Below, piece by piece: positions 1 to 7,550 of a stretch of 64,000 nt of DNA; the stretch's first letter is position 1, and every line of letters begins with the position of its first letter. Source of the DNA: Leisingera sp. ANG-Vp (GTDB lineage Bacteria; Pseudomonadota; Alphaproteobacteria; Rhodobacterales; Rhodobacteraceae); NCBI RefSeq assembly GCF_000813725.1, contig NZ_JWLD01000008.1:62001-126000 (forward strand), in the 5' to 3' direction. The position numbers were made by a program, and so were the translations under genes. The notes under the pieces were generated by a model. It had not been told where the DNA came from. It searched no databases and saw nothing but the letters and a program-made list of their open reading frames with translations.

Positions 1-2
1 TG

Positions 3-392
3 CTGCGGGCCTGGCTGCTGCACCTTGCCGGGGAAGGCCCGGCGGCTGAGGCAGCCTATGCCACGGCTCTGCGGCTCAACCCGGTGCCGCCGCCGCTGTA
101 CCACAATCTGCGCGCGGCTATGCTCTTCTCCGCAGGCCAGGAGGACGCCGCAATGGCGTCGGCGCTCCAGGCGCTGGAGCAGGAGCCGCAGGCACAGCTG
201 GCGCAAGCCGTGCATTGCGCCGGGCTTGCAGGAGCAGGCCGGTTCAAAGAGGCCGGCGGCACCTGTGCCGGGCTGCAGGCCGCAGGGCTGACCTTGGATG
301 AGGCCGCCGGTGCATTTGCCTTCAGCGCTGAGGGGGCGCGGCAGCGTCTGCGCAGCAGTCTCAGCCTCGCCGGGCTGCCGGGGCGGCCGTGA
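3..392 (+). CDS. TPR-like repeat protein, C-terminal part (5' end outside the window)
   Basis: The reading frame is open to the left edge and ends at a TGA at 390-392, so only about the last 129 residues are visible. They form Ala/Leu-rich helical pairs with TPR-like spacing (for example A-x-A-Y-x-x-A-L-x-L-N-P followed by YHNLRAAMLFSAGQ). TPR repeats are protein-interaction scaffolds and the catalytic or targeting part, if any, lies upstream. A GTG at 84 could be called as a start, but the upstream codons continue the repeat pattern, so I treat the gene as truncated by the window. Function is not determined. Confidence 0.55.
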   Translation: MRAWLLHLAGEGPAAEAAYATALRLNPVPPPLYHNLRAAMLFSAGQEDAAMASALQALEQEPQAQLAQAVHCAGLAGAGRFKEAGGTCAGLQAAGLTLDEAAGAFAFSAEGARQRLRSSLSLAGLPGRP

Positions 393-422
393 TCCGCCGC
401 CGGCGTCTTCAGAAGGCGCCCC

Positions 423-475
423 GTGATCACACGTGCGGATCTGCCCGCTTGACGGCGGCGGGCTTTGTGATCACA
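423..475. promoter_or_regulatory. Twin GTGATCAC palindromes, candidate GntR operator
   Basis: GTGATCAC occurs at 423-430 and again within the perfect 10-bp palindrome TGTGATCACA at 466-475. The centres are 44 bp apart, about four helical turns, and the second site ends 8 bp before the GntR gene. FadR-type GntR proteins bind short GT-N-AC palindromes and often autoregulate, so an autoregulatory operator pair is the simplest reading. That role is inferred. Confidence 0.45.
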
Positions 476-482
476 TGAGGGG

Positions 483-1136
483 ATGAATTTGACTGCCCGC
501 TCTTCCCACGACGCTGCCGCGCCGGCCCATGACCGCGTCTACCGTGCCCTGCGCACCCGCATCATGCATGGCGAGGTCACCCCCGGCGCCGCGCTCACCC
601 TGCGCGGCATCGGCCGCGAATTCGAGGTCTCGATGACCCCGGCCCGCGAAGCCGTGCGGCGCCTGGCAGCGGAGGGCGCGCTGTTTCTCTCGACTTCAGG
701 CAGGGTGTCGACGCCGGAACTGACCAATGAGCGGATCGAAGAGCTGGCTGCCCTGCGCGCGCTTCTGGAGGTGGAGCTTGCCAGCCGCGCTCTGCCGCGC
801 GCCCATATGGCGCTGATCGACCGGCTGCAGATGATCAATGCGACCGTAGCCGAGATGGTCTCCAAACGCGATGCGGTGGGCTATATCCGCACCAATCTGG
901 AGTTCCACCGCACCCTTTACCTGCGCGCCCAGGCGCCGGCCATGCTGGCGATGGCGGAGACCGTCTGGCTGCAGCTTGGCCCCACTATGCGCGCGCTTTA
1001 CGGCCGCCTGCGCCGCACCGACCCGCCGCAGAACCACCGGCTGATCATTGCTGCGCTGAAAGCCGGCGACGAGCCCGGCCTGCGGCTGGCGGTGCGCTCG
1101 GATGTGACACAGGGGCTGCGGCTGCTGGCGGGCTAG
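483..1136 (+). CDS. GntR family transcriptional regulator (FadR/FCD type)
   Basis: The 217-residue protein has an N-terminal winged helix (about residues 17-75, with the typical VYRALRTRIMHGEVTPGAALT and SMTPAREAVRRLAAEG stretches). It is followed by an all-helical FCD ligand domain (about 85-215) of the kind that senses small carboxylates. It is a cytoplasmic DNA-binding regulator. The ATG at 483 directly abuts GAGGGG, so translation may instead begin at the in-frame TTG at 489, which has better spacing. Two GTGATCAC palindromes lie just upstream. The effector and targets cannot be told from sequence; no obviously linked catabolic operon follows. Confidence 0.85.
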   Translation: MNLTARSSHDAAAPAHDRVYRALRTRIMHGEVTPGAALTLRGIGREFEVSMTPAREAVRRLAAEGALFLSTSGRVSTPELTNERIEELAALRALLEVELASRALPRAHMALIDRLQMINATVAEMVSKRDAVGYIRTNLEFHRTLYLRAQAPAMLAMAETVWLQLGPTMRALYGRLRRTDPPQNHRLIIAALKAGDEPGLRLAVRSDVTQGLRLLAG

Positions 1137-1409
1137 CTCAAGGTTCCAGCTGGGGCTTCGGAAAGCGGAAGGGGAGGCTCCTGCTCGCTCCGGTCAATTT
1201 GAAAAATTGCCCTTGCCCAAGGCCGCCAGTGGCGTCGGCGCCAGCTGGAGTTGCGCGGGCGCGGGAGTGCCGCGCTTTCATGTATTTCTCTTGTAGAAGA
1301 TTGATGGCATGAATGAGTGACCTGCAGCCGGGACAGACGAAGGGGCAGCGGATGCGCCATGAAGCAAGCCCCTCGGATCTTCGACTGCAATGTTTGGGAA
1401 AGGCATCAT

Positions 1410-2306
1410 ATGCGTGCGCTTCTTGCAGGGCTATTCTTCATTTGCTGTCCAACCATAGTCAGCGCAGAGGTGCAGACGTCCGGTGCAGCCGGGCCTGCTG
1501 CGCAGGAGCTGGTTGAAAAGTTGCACACTGGCGTTGAGACGTTTTTTCAAAAGTGGTGGGGGATTAGACCGGCTTCTACCGTTTCCGTGTATGGTTCGGA
1601 GGATGCAGATTTCCTGGCCCGGAAACTGGCTTCCGCGCTGCGCCAGTCCGGGCACCCTGTGCCGGGCAACCTGAAACGCCGTGTCGCCATGGTCTGCCGC
1701 CTGGGCAGGCACGTTTCCGGGATCACTTACTACAATGCTCTGGCTCTGTGCTGGAAACCCCTGACCGCCGTTTACCGTTCGAATCCCAGACGCTGGACCC
1801 GCGACTTGAAAATGGAGCTTGGGGCGCTCATCACTCACGAATACATGCATGTGCTCCAGCACGTGCTGGCAAACGAGGCCAGCCGCCGCGGCAGAACGCC
1901 CTCTGGAGAAGTGCTGCTTGGTCCGGAATGGCTGGTCGAAGGCAGTGCCGAGTATTTTGAGCTGCGGTACTGGCGGAAAAAGCAGCGAGGGTTCACCGGA
2001 CCGCGTATCTCGGATCTGCAAAAGATACAGCAGTCGTCCGGAGTGGTGCTGACAGGCATGCAAAGGCCGGGTTCGGTCACCAGTCTGGAGCAGTATCGCG
2101 TCTCTTTGCTGGCGGTAGAGCTGCTGGCGGGACGGGCCGGTGGGGACGCAATTTTTGCGTACTGGCGGCGGCTTGGCAAAGGCGAAAGCCGGAGGGCGGC
2201 ATTCCGCAACGCTTTCGGAGTTGAGCTCAAGGCCTTTGAGTCCGGCTTCGCAGAATTGAGCTCGAACAAATCCGCTGCGGTCCGCTTTATGAGGTCAAGG
2301 GATTGA
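1410..2306 (+). CDS. Secreted gluzincin-like zinc metallopeptidase (peptidase MA-like)
   Basis: The start at ATG 1410 is preceded by GGGAAAGG and gives a signal peptide (MRALLAGLFFICCPTIVSA), so the mature protein is probably periplasmic or secreted. The 298-residue precursor carries HEYMHVLQH at residues 143-151. About 26 residues later comes EWLVEGSAEYFE (173-184). HExxH plus a downstream EGxAE is the zinc-ligand pattern of gluzincin/peptidase-MA families: two His and a Glu bind zinc and the HExxH Glu is the base. Substrate unknown. A longer in-frame start at 1317 would bury the signal peptide and is disfavoured. The gene stands alone between GntR and accA. Confidence 0.6.
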   Translation: MRALLAGLFFICCPTIVSAEVQTSGAAGPAAQELVEKLHTGVETFFQKWWGIRPASTVSVYGSEDADFLARKLASALRQSGHPVPGNLKRRVAMVCRLGRHVSGITYYNALALCWKPLTAVYRSNPRRWTRDLKMELGALITHEYMHVLQHVLANEASRRGRTPSGEVLLGPEWLVEGSAEYFELRYWRKKQRGFTGPRISDLQKIQQSSGVVLTGMQRPGSVTSLEQYRVSLLAVELLAGRAGGDAIFAYWRRLGKGESRRAAFRNAFGVELKAFESGFAELSSNKSAAVRFMRSRD

Positions 2307-2412
2307 GATAGCAAAAGTGACCCGCACGCGGTTTCTTGTGCCGGCCAAACAGCGTTTGCGGAGACAGACGGCCTCCAACCGATTGAAAGTCTTAGCAGAC
2401 GTGCTCTGAAAC

Positions 2413-2439
2413 AAAAAACCCGGCGCCAGGGCCGGGTTT
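2413..2439 (-). terminator. Intrinsic terminator of accA
   Basis: AACCCGGC (2417-2424) pairs with GCCGGGTT (2431-2438). On the minus strand the stem is followed by a T run (complement of the A run at 2413-2418). It lies 26 bp beyond the accA stop. Confidence 0.85.
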
Positions 2440-2464
2440 CAAAGTCTCATATCTTGCGCCGCGC

Positions 2465-3427
2465 TTACGCCGCCAGCCCCTTGGAGCCGATCGCAAGGAA
2501 CTTCTGGCGCCGGTCCTTGACCAGCTCGGCCGCGTCTTTCTCCGACAGCTCGTCCAGCATTTCCTGGATCGCGCCGCCGACGGCTGCCATCGCCGCTTTG
2601 GCATCGCGGTGCGCGCCGCCCATCGGCTCCGGGATCACCCGGTCGTTCACACCCAGCTTCTGCAGGTCCTGCGCGGTCAGGCGCAGCGCTTCTGCCGCTT
2701 CGCGCATCTTCTCGGCATCCTTCCACAGGATCGAGGCGCAGCCCTCAGGCGAGATCACCGAATAGATCGAATGCTCCAGCATCGCCACCCGGTTGGCCGA
2801 GGCAAAGGCCACCGCGCCGCCGGAGCCGCCTTCGCCGATGATCACCGAGATCAGCGGCACGCCGATCTGCAGGCACATCTCGGTCGACCGCGCGATGGCT
2901 TCCGACTGGCCGCGCTCCTCGGCGCCTTTGCCGGGGTAGGCGCCGGCGGTGTCCACCAGGGTGATCACCGGCAGTTTGAATCGGCTGGCCATCTCCATCA
3001 GACGGATTGCCTTGCGGTAGCCCTCGGGGCGCGCCATGCCGAAGTTGCGCTCGATCCGCGACTTGGTGTCATGGCCTTTCTCGTGGCCGATCACCACCAC
3101 CGGCTGGTCGTTGAAGCGGGCCAGGCCGCCCATCACCGCCAGATCGTCGGCAAAGTTCCGGTCGCCGGCCAGCGGCGTGTACTCAGTGAACAACGCCTCG
3201 ATGTAATCCTTGCAGTGCGGCCGGTCGGGATGGCGCGCCACCTGGCACTTCCGCCAGGGGGTCAGATCCTTGTAGAGATCCTGCAGCAGCTGTGCGGCCT
3301 TGGCGTCCAGCGCCGCGGCCTCGTCTGCCACATCCATTTCCTCGTTCGCGCGCGCCAGCGCCCGCAGTTCCTCCGCCTTGCCTTCGATTTCGGCCAGCGG
3401 TTTTTCGAATTCCAGATACTGGGTCAT
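2465..3427 (-). CDS. accA: Acetyl-CoA carboxylase carboxyltransferase subunit alpha
   Basis: The 320-residue protein is full length for AccA. With AccD it forms the carboxyltransferase that moves CO2 from carboxybiotin to acetyl-CoA, giving malonyl-CoA for fatty acid synthesis. It begins with the family's [15 protein letters not shown] stretch and contains the crotonase-fold core ([54 protein letters not shown]). It acts in the cytoplasm. The gene is monocistronic, bounded by its own terminator and by an oppositely oriented gene. accD and accBC are not in this window. Confidence 0.97.
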   Translation of the reverse strand: MTQYLEFEKPLAEIEGKAEELRALARANEEMDVADEAAALDAKAAQLLQDLYKDLTPWRKCQVARHPDRPHCKDYIEALFTEYTPLAGDRNFADDLAVMGGLARFNDQPVVVIGHEKGHDTKSRIERNFGMARPEGYRKAIRLMEMASRFKLPVITLVDTAGAYPGKGAEERGQSEAIARSTEMCLQIGVPLISVIIGEGGSGGAVAFASANRVAMLEHSIYSVISPEGCASILWKDAEKMREAAEALRLTAQDLQKLGVNDRVIPEPMGGAHRDAKAAMAAVGGAIQEMLDELSEKDAAELVKDRRQKFLAIGSKGLAA

Positions 3428-3522
3428 ATCGCCTCTGCTCTGCAGGTTTGCCGTTATATGGACTTAGGACGCCCGGGATGCAACTGTCCGCGTCAGCCGG
3501 TGGATTAGGCGGGAATTTTGAG

Positions 3523-4362
3523 ATGTCAGCATTGAAGGCTTTTTTACAAGGCGCAGCAACAGTTGCGGGCACTATCCTGCTGATCGGTTTGGTTTTGCTG
3601 ACGTTGTTTGTCTGGTGGCTGTACTGGACGTCCGGGCAATCCCGAGCTGCTAAAGAGGCGCGTCTCGCCGCCTGCCATTTCTCCGAAACAGCGGTGCTGG
3701 ATATTGAGGGCAACCTTATCGAAGTTCCAGCACGGTTCTCAGCAAGATTCCGAACCGTAGACGGAGTCCGCTTCCGCCATGAAACCCCTGAAGGACCAAA
3801 CGCCAATGGCAGCAGGAGGCCTTCATTCTGTTTGGATGGCCCGCAGTCTGAACCAATGGCTGCGGCTTTTCTAAGCCTCGGTTTCGGGGGCGAGTTTGGC
3901 GCGTTTGCGAAGGCCCGCGGCATGCCCGGGGAATTCTTCTTGCTTAAAGTGTATGCTGGCACTGACCTCTTAGCCGCTCCGGATGAAGAGCGCAGTGCCG
4001 TCAATCCGGCGGAGCCAGTAATCTATCGCAGGCGGCCGGTAAGCAAGGGCTCGGAAGCCGAAACCGTAGGCCTGGCCATGCGCGGCAGAAGCCGGGACGG
4101 GTTCCGGACTGACATCAGCTGTACATCATCTGTACCCATTTGGCTTGAAGAGCCGGATGGCTGGCGATGGGCGTGCGATTTTCTGATTGCCGATTTCAAG
4201 ACTGGGCTTCGCTACAGATATTCATTCGCCGTTCTGGAGCAGCGGTCGCTTGATACGGGCTGGGCGGTGTCAATGTCGCTGGAAGCCGCCAGGAAAACCC
4301 GCCAGTTAATAGCGGATCTCAGACCGCTCAGGTCAAACACTGTAACTCAGCAAGATTTGTGA
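3523..4362 (+). CDS. Membrane-anchored protein of unknown function
   Basis: The start at ATG 3523 follows GGCGGGAA at good spacing and yields 279 residues. A single strong transmembrane helix occupies about residues 9-34 (GTILLIGLVLLTLFVWWLY). The remaining ~240 residues are soluble and probably periplasmic, with no motif I recognise. A longer start at 3478 overlaps the accA promoter region and has no Shine-Dalgarno. Base composition is somewhat more AT-rich than in accA or the following AraC gene, suggesting an accessory gene. Confidence 0.6.
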   Translation: MSALKAFLQGAATVAGTILLIGLVLLTLFVWWLYWTSGQSRAAKEARLAACHFSETAVLDIEGNLIEVPARFSARFRTVDGVRFRHETPEGPNANGSRRPSFCLDGPQSEPMAAAFLSLGFGGEFGAFAKARGMPGEFFLLKVYAGTDLLAAPDEERSAVNPAEPVIYRRRPVSKGSEAETVGLAMRGRSRDGFRTDISCTSSVPIWLEEPDGWRWACDFLIADFKTGLRYRYSFAVLEQRSLDTGWAVSMSLEAARKTRQLIADLRPLRSNTVTQQDL

Positions 4363-4416
4363 TCTGCACCCATGCCATCACCTGAGGGCAGAGAAAAACT
4401 ATTGGAGACACTGCCA

Positions 4417-5250
4417 ATGGCCGCCAGCTACGAAGACCGCATCCTGCGCGTTCTGGCCTATATCCACGACCATTTGGACGGCGACTTGTCGCTGGACACG
4501 CTGGCCGATGTGGCGGCGATGTCGCGGTTCCACTGGCACCGGGTGTTCCGCGCCCTGACCGGCGAGACCTGCGCCCAGGCCGTGCGCCGCATCCGGCTGC
4601 ACCGGGCCGCGGTCTGGCTGGTGCAGGACGGGCTGACGATTGCACAGATCGCGTCCCAGGCGGGCTATCCCAGCCAGGGCAGCTTCTCGCGTGCTTTCTC
4701 TGACGCTTACGGCAGCAGCCCGGCGGCCTTCCGCCGCGCCGGGCAATTGCGGCTGCCCAACCCCGATCTGAAAACAGGAAGCTACCCCATGCATGATGTG
4801 ATTACCCGCACTGAGCCCGCCCGCCGTCTGGCAGGGCTGCCGCACCAAGGCGCCTATTATGAAATCGGCAAGAGCTTTGAAGCATTCGGCGCCATCTGCG
4901 AAAGCCGCGGGCTGTGGCCGCAGGTCGGCGCGGTTCTGGGCGTCTATTTCGACAGCCCGGACGTCGTGGCCGAGGCGGACCTGCGCAGTTTCGCCGGCGC
5001 CGAGTTTTCCGGTGATGCGGTTCCGGACGGCATGGAGGAGGTCACGCTTGCAGGCGGCAAGACCGCGGTGCTGACCTTCAAGGGGCCGTACTCAGGCATC
5101 CACGCCGCCTATGACAGCCTGTTCGGCAACTGGCTGCCGCAGTCGGGCGAGGAACCGGCTGACCAGCCCTGTTTCGAAATCTACCTCAACAACCCGCGCG
5201 ACACCGCGCCTGAGGAGCTGCTGACCGAGATCTGCCTGCCGCTGAAGTAA
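4417..5250 (+). CDS. AraC family regulator with GyrI-like effector domain
   Basis: The 277-residue protein has an N-terminal AraC/XylS double helix-turn-helix (about residues 8-105: LDTLADVAAMSRFHWHRVFRALTG, then IAQIASQAGYPSQGSFSRAFSDAYGSSPAAFR). A GyrI-like/BacT effector domain follows (about 125-277, from RTEPARRLAGLPHQGAY). This order is that of the Rob/SbmC-like multidrug-responsive regulators, in which the GyrI fold binds small hydrophobic or cationic compounds. The start at 4417 is chosen over 4372 because TTGGAG lies 7 bp upstream. Targets are unknown; the next gene downstream is convergent. Confidence 0.85.
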   Translation: MAASYEDRILRVLAYIHDHLDGDLSLDTLADVAAMSRFHWHRVFRALTGETCAQAVRRIRLHRAAVWLVQDGLTIAQIASQAGYPSQGSFSRAFSDAYGSSPAAFRRAGQLRLPNPDLKTGSYPMHDVITRTEPARRLAGLPHQGAYYEIGKSFEAFGAICESRGLWPQVGAVLGVYFDSPDVVAEADLRSFAGAEFSGDAVPDGMEEVTLAGGKTAVLTFKGPYSGIHAAYDSLFGNWLPQSGEEPADQPCFEIYLNNPRDTAPEELLTEICLPLK

Positions 5251-5269
5251 GCGCCTGCTGGGAACCGCC

Positions 5270-5319
5270 GCCCTGCCGCTGGCAGGGCAGCGCCCGCCCC
5301 GGTGCAGCGGGCGGGCGCT
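5270..5319. terminator. Two back-to-back hairpins between convergent genes
   Basis: GCCCTGCC (5270-5277) pairs with GGCAGGGC (5281-5288), then AGCGCCCGCC (5289-5298) pairs with GGCGGGCGCT (5310-5319). There is no T run, so they may act as GC-rich bidirectional stops or 3'-end protectors for the AraC and LysE genes. Confidence 0.5.
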
Positions 5320-5350
5320 CCGCCCCTGCGGGCCGAGAGGGCGTTTCGCC

Positions 5351-5947
5351 TTACTGCGGCCAGATCACCGGATAAAGCGAAGCCACCAGCAGAACTGCCA
5401 TGGTCCAGTTGAACAGGGTCAGGCGCCGCGGGCTGGTCAGGAACCGCGCCATTTGCTGGCCCAGCACCGTCCAGGAGCCGACCGAGGGCAGGTTGATGGC
5501 GCCGAAGATCACGCCCACCAGCAGAATTGCCGTCAGGGTCTGATCCGGCGTGTAGGCGCTGATCGCGGTCAGGGCCATCGCCCAGGCCTTGGGGTTCACC
5601 CATTGAAACGCGGCCGCCTGCAGAAAGGTCATCGGAGTGCCAGCCCCGCCCTTGGCTTCCACCGGTGCGGCATTGGCAATCTTCCAGGCCAGCCACAGCA
5701 GGTACACCACCGAAACCGCCTTCAGCACCGTGTAGCTGACCGGAAAGGCATCAAACACCTGCACCAGCCCGGCCCCGACCAAGAGCACCATGAACACAAA
5801 CCCCAGCGCCACCCCCAGCATATGCGGGATGGTGCGGCGGAAGCCGAAGTTCGCGCCGGACGCCATCAGCATCAGGTTGTTCGGCCCCGGAGTGATCGAG
5901 GAGACAAAGGCAAACAGTGCCAGCGCGGTGAGAAGTTCATAAGTCAT
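5351..5947 (-). CDS. LysE/RhtB family amino-acid exporter
   Basis: A 198-residue inner-membrane protein with about six hydrophobic helices. It carries the family's N-terminal FVSSITPGPNNLMLMASG signature (residues ~14-31) and a mid-protein QWVNPKAWAMAL motif. Members export amino acids or related compounds. It is divergent from an Lrp/AsnC gene with a 73-bp gap, the classic exporter/regulator pairing. The start is uncertain: neither ATG 5947 nor the in-frame ATG 5959 has a Shine-Dalgarno, and the 17-bp palindrome at 5948-5964 covers the expected ribosome-binding region. Confidence 0.88.
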   Translation of the reverse strand: MTYELLTALALFAFVSSITPGPNNLMLMASGANFGFRRTIPHMLGVALGFVFMVLLVGAGLVQVFDAFPVSYTVLKAVSVVYLLWLAWKIANAAPVEAKGGAGTPMTFLQAAAFQWVNPKAWAMALTAISAYTPDQTLTAILLVGVIFGAINLPSVGSWTVLGQQMARFLTSPRRLTLFNWTMAVLLVASLYPVIWPQ

Positions 5948-5964
5948 GCGCAAAAGCATTGCGC
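5948..5964. promoter_or_regulatory. GCGCAA-N5-TTGCGC palindrome, candidate Lrp operator
   Basis: A perfect 6-bp inverted repeat with a 5-bp spacer lies in the LysE/Lrp divergent gap, directly against the LysE start codon. Lrp/AsnC proteins bind pseudo-palindromes of this size. Binding here could block both transcription and translation initiation of the exporter; this is inferred. Confidence 0.45.
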
Positions 5965-6020
5965 GAAACCGGCCAAATGTAATTGCGTTCTGCAGCGCTT
6001 GCAGCTTATTTTCGCAACTA

Positions 6021-6473
6021 ATGGCGAAAACAGACCGGATAAACCAGCAGATATTGCAAGAACTCTCCCGCGACGGCCGCATCAGCAACCTGGAGCTGGC
6101 CGAGCGGGTCGGGCTGTCCCCTTCCGCCTGCCTGCGCCGGGTGCAGGAGCTGGAGCGCGCGGGCATCATCACCGGCTACCGCGCCGTTTTGGACCGCGAA
6201 CAGATGGGGCACGGCTTTGTCACCTACATCGGCGTCGGCCTGGGCGAGCACACCAAGGAAGCGCAGCTGGCCTTCGAGCGCGCCATGCAGGCCGCGCCGG
6301 AAGTGGTGGAATGCCACAATATCACCGGCACCATCGAATACCTGCTGCGCGTCGAATGCGCCGATCTGCCCAGCTACAAGCGGTTCCACACCGATATTCT
6401 GGGCACATCCCCCTATGTCACCGGAATCACAACCTATGTGGTGATGGGGTCGCCCAAGGACATGCGGGCGTGA
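6021..6473 (+). CDS. Lrp/AsnC family transcriptional regulator
   Basis: The 150-residue protein has the standard layout: an N-terminal helix-turn-helix (DRINQQILQELSRDGRISNLELAERVGLSPSACLRRVQELE, about residues 5-45) and a C-terminal RAM/ligand-binding domain (about 65-145, including VVECHNITGTIEYLL). The start at ATG 6021 matches family N-termini; an upstream in-frame ATG at 5946 would overlap the exporter start. It probably controls the divergent LysE exporter in response to an amino acid. A hairpin follows the stop. Confidence 0.92.
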   Translation: MAKTDRINQQILQELSRDGRISNLELAERVGLSPSACLRRVQELERAGIITGYRAVLDREQMGHGFVTYIGVGLGEHTKEAQLAFERAMQAAPEVVECHNITGTIEYLLRVECADLPSYKRFHTDILGTSPYVTGITTYVVMGSPKDMRA

Positions 6474-6474
6474 T

Positions 6475-6504
6475 CCCCGGCCTGCCGGGGAATTGAGTAT
6501 TTTT
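6475..6504 (+). terminator. Hairpin after the Lrp gene
   Basis: CCCCGG (6475-6480) pairs with CCGGGG (6485-6490), directly after the stop codon. A T-rich stretch (TATTTTTA) lies 9 bp further on, inside the next inverted repeat. It is a weak or composite terminator. Confidence 0.45.
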
Positions 6505-6553
6505 ACAAAGAAGAAGAGCAAAAACTGTCCGCTTCTTCTTTGTTCAAATACTC
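6495..6553. repeat. 59-bp inverted-repeat element with 22-nt arms
   Basis: The left arm (6495-6516) reads GAGTATTT, two variable bases, then ACAAAGAAGAAG. The right arm (6532-6553) is its reverse complement at 20 of 22 positions, with a 15-nt loop. As RNA this is one long stable hairpin. Related single arms occur near 14440-14466, 55706-55736 and 55772-55795, so it looks like a dispersed intergenic repeat family. Confidence 0.7.
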
Positions 6554-6874
6554 ACTGCGCTGCCTTTTCTGCAGGCGCGCGGCCGCAAGTGTTGCGCATC
6601 CGGCGCACGCACCGCTTTCCTGATCTTAAGCGGCCCGGTTCATTGTGTCCCGTGATCGCGGTCAACGCCGGGCCTGACACCCCTGGCACTCCAGGAACAG
6701 GTTCCCGACACCAGGGGGACGTGCAGAGACAACGTTTAGCACGCGGGCGGATACGCCCGTCCATTTCCGCCCTTTGGCGGCGCCGCCACTTCCTGATTGC
6801 CTGGCAGCTTTGACGCCCAGGGTCATGCAACAAAGACAGCAAGAACCGGCAGGGCAGGGGCCTTGGCCGGGCAG
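6554..6874. other. Non-coding stretch with clustered hairpins
   Basis: No frame here shows coding bias or a start with a ribosome-binding site. Several short hairpins cluster: CCCCTGG (6680-6686) with CCAGGGG (6711-6717), CGGGCG (6744-6749) with CGCCCG (6754-6759), and CCGCC (6767-6771) with GGCGG (6776-6780). It might be a small RNA or only the 3' trailer of the leftward racemase-family gene. Confidence 0.3.
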
Positions 6875-7477
6875 CTAGCCTTGTGCGAGCAGGTAGGCTG
6901 CCGCCAGGTCCGGCGAAGCCAGAACCGGCACATTTGTGCCTGCGCGGACATATTCCGCTGCACCCGCCATCGAGGCCTGCGCCAGCACCACGCAGTCGAA
7001 GGTGCCCCCTTCCAGCGCTTGCAGCACATCCGCGGCAATGGCTTGGGCAAATCCGCCGCTGTCTCCGGCTTCAAACAGCGGCCAGTGCCGTCCCAATTGC
7101 AGGCAGGCGAGCTGCGGATCCTGATCTCCGAAAGCCCGGTGCAGCAGTGCGGCCGAAGGCTCCGCGGTGCTGTCCAGGCAGTAGGCCATCAGCACCGGTC
7201 CGCCCAAACGCGCGGCCTCTTGCATCATTGGCCAGTCGATGCGGATGGCGCCGGCGTCTTCTGCCGCCTCGCCGATTGTGGTGCAGGAGCACAGCACCGT
7301 GCCGTCCGCTGACTGCACCGCTTCGGTGATTTCGCGGCGCAGGGAGATGTCAATCCCGCCCTGGGCACGCTCCAGCCAGTCGGGGCGGACCTGATGGTCG
7401 AAGTCTGCTTCAGGCGCCAGCGCATCAAAGGTGGCGGCATGCACTGCAGCCGTGTGCAGCAATGTGGCTTTGCTCAT
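6875..7477 (-). CDS. Aspartate/glutamate racemase family protein
   Basis: A 200-residue cytoplasmic protein resembling the Asp/Glu/hydantoin racemase fold. A first conserved cysteine lies in TVLCSCTTIGEAAEDAG, with acidic-residue and glycine-rich segments typical of the two-domain fold. The second catalytic Cys normally found in the C-terminal half falls in TFDCVVLAQASMAG. The family uses two Cys for cofactor-free proton transfer; the substrate is not predictable. The ATG at 7477 has a strong GAGGAGG. It lies downstream of mcl1, but a hairpin terminator separates the two. Confidence 0.7.
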   Translation of the reverse strand: MSKATLLHTAAVHAATFDALAPEADFDHQVRPDWLERAQGGIDISLRREITEAVQSADGTVLCSCTTIGEAAEDAGAIRIDWPMMQEAARLGGPVLMAYCLDSTAEPSAALLHRAFGDQDPQLACLQLGRHWPLFEAGDSGGFAQAIAADVLQALEGGTFDCVVLAQASMAGAAEYVRAGTNVPVLASPDLAAAYLLAQG

Positions 7478-7496
7478 GAAACTGCCTCCTCAAACT

Positions 7497-7524
7497 AAAA
7501 AGGGCGTCCCAGCGGGACGCCCTT
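7497..7524 (-). terminator. Intrinsic terminator of mcl1
   Basis: AAGGGCGTCCC (7500-7510) and GGGACGCCCTT (7514-7524) form an 11-bp stem with a 3-nt loop. On the minus strand it is followed by T residues. It sits between the mcl1 stop and the ribosome-binding site of the racemase-family gene. Confidence 0.9.
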
Positions 7525-7550
7525 CAGAAACCTTGTATCACAGGCCGGCG

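Noticed and set aside
1765-1790. tRNA T-loop-like sequence CGTTCGAATCCC
   Set aside because: It lies inside the metallopeptidase coding frame; no acceptor or anticodon stem could be formed around it.
6493-6813. 106-codon plus-strand frame
   Set aside because: Its start is the long inverted repeat and the rest has no bias or ribosome-binding site.
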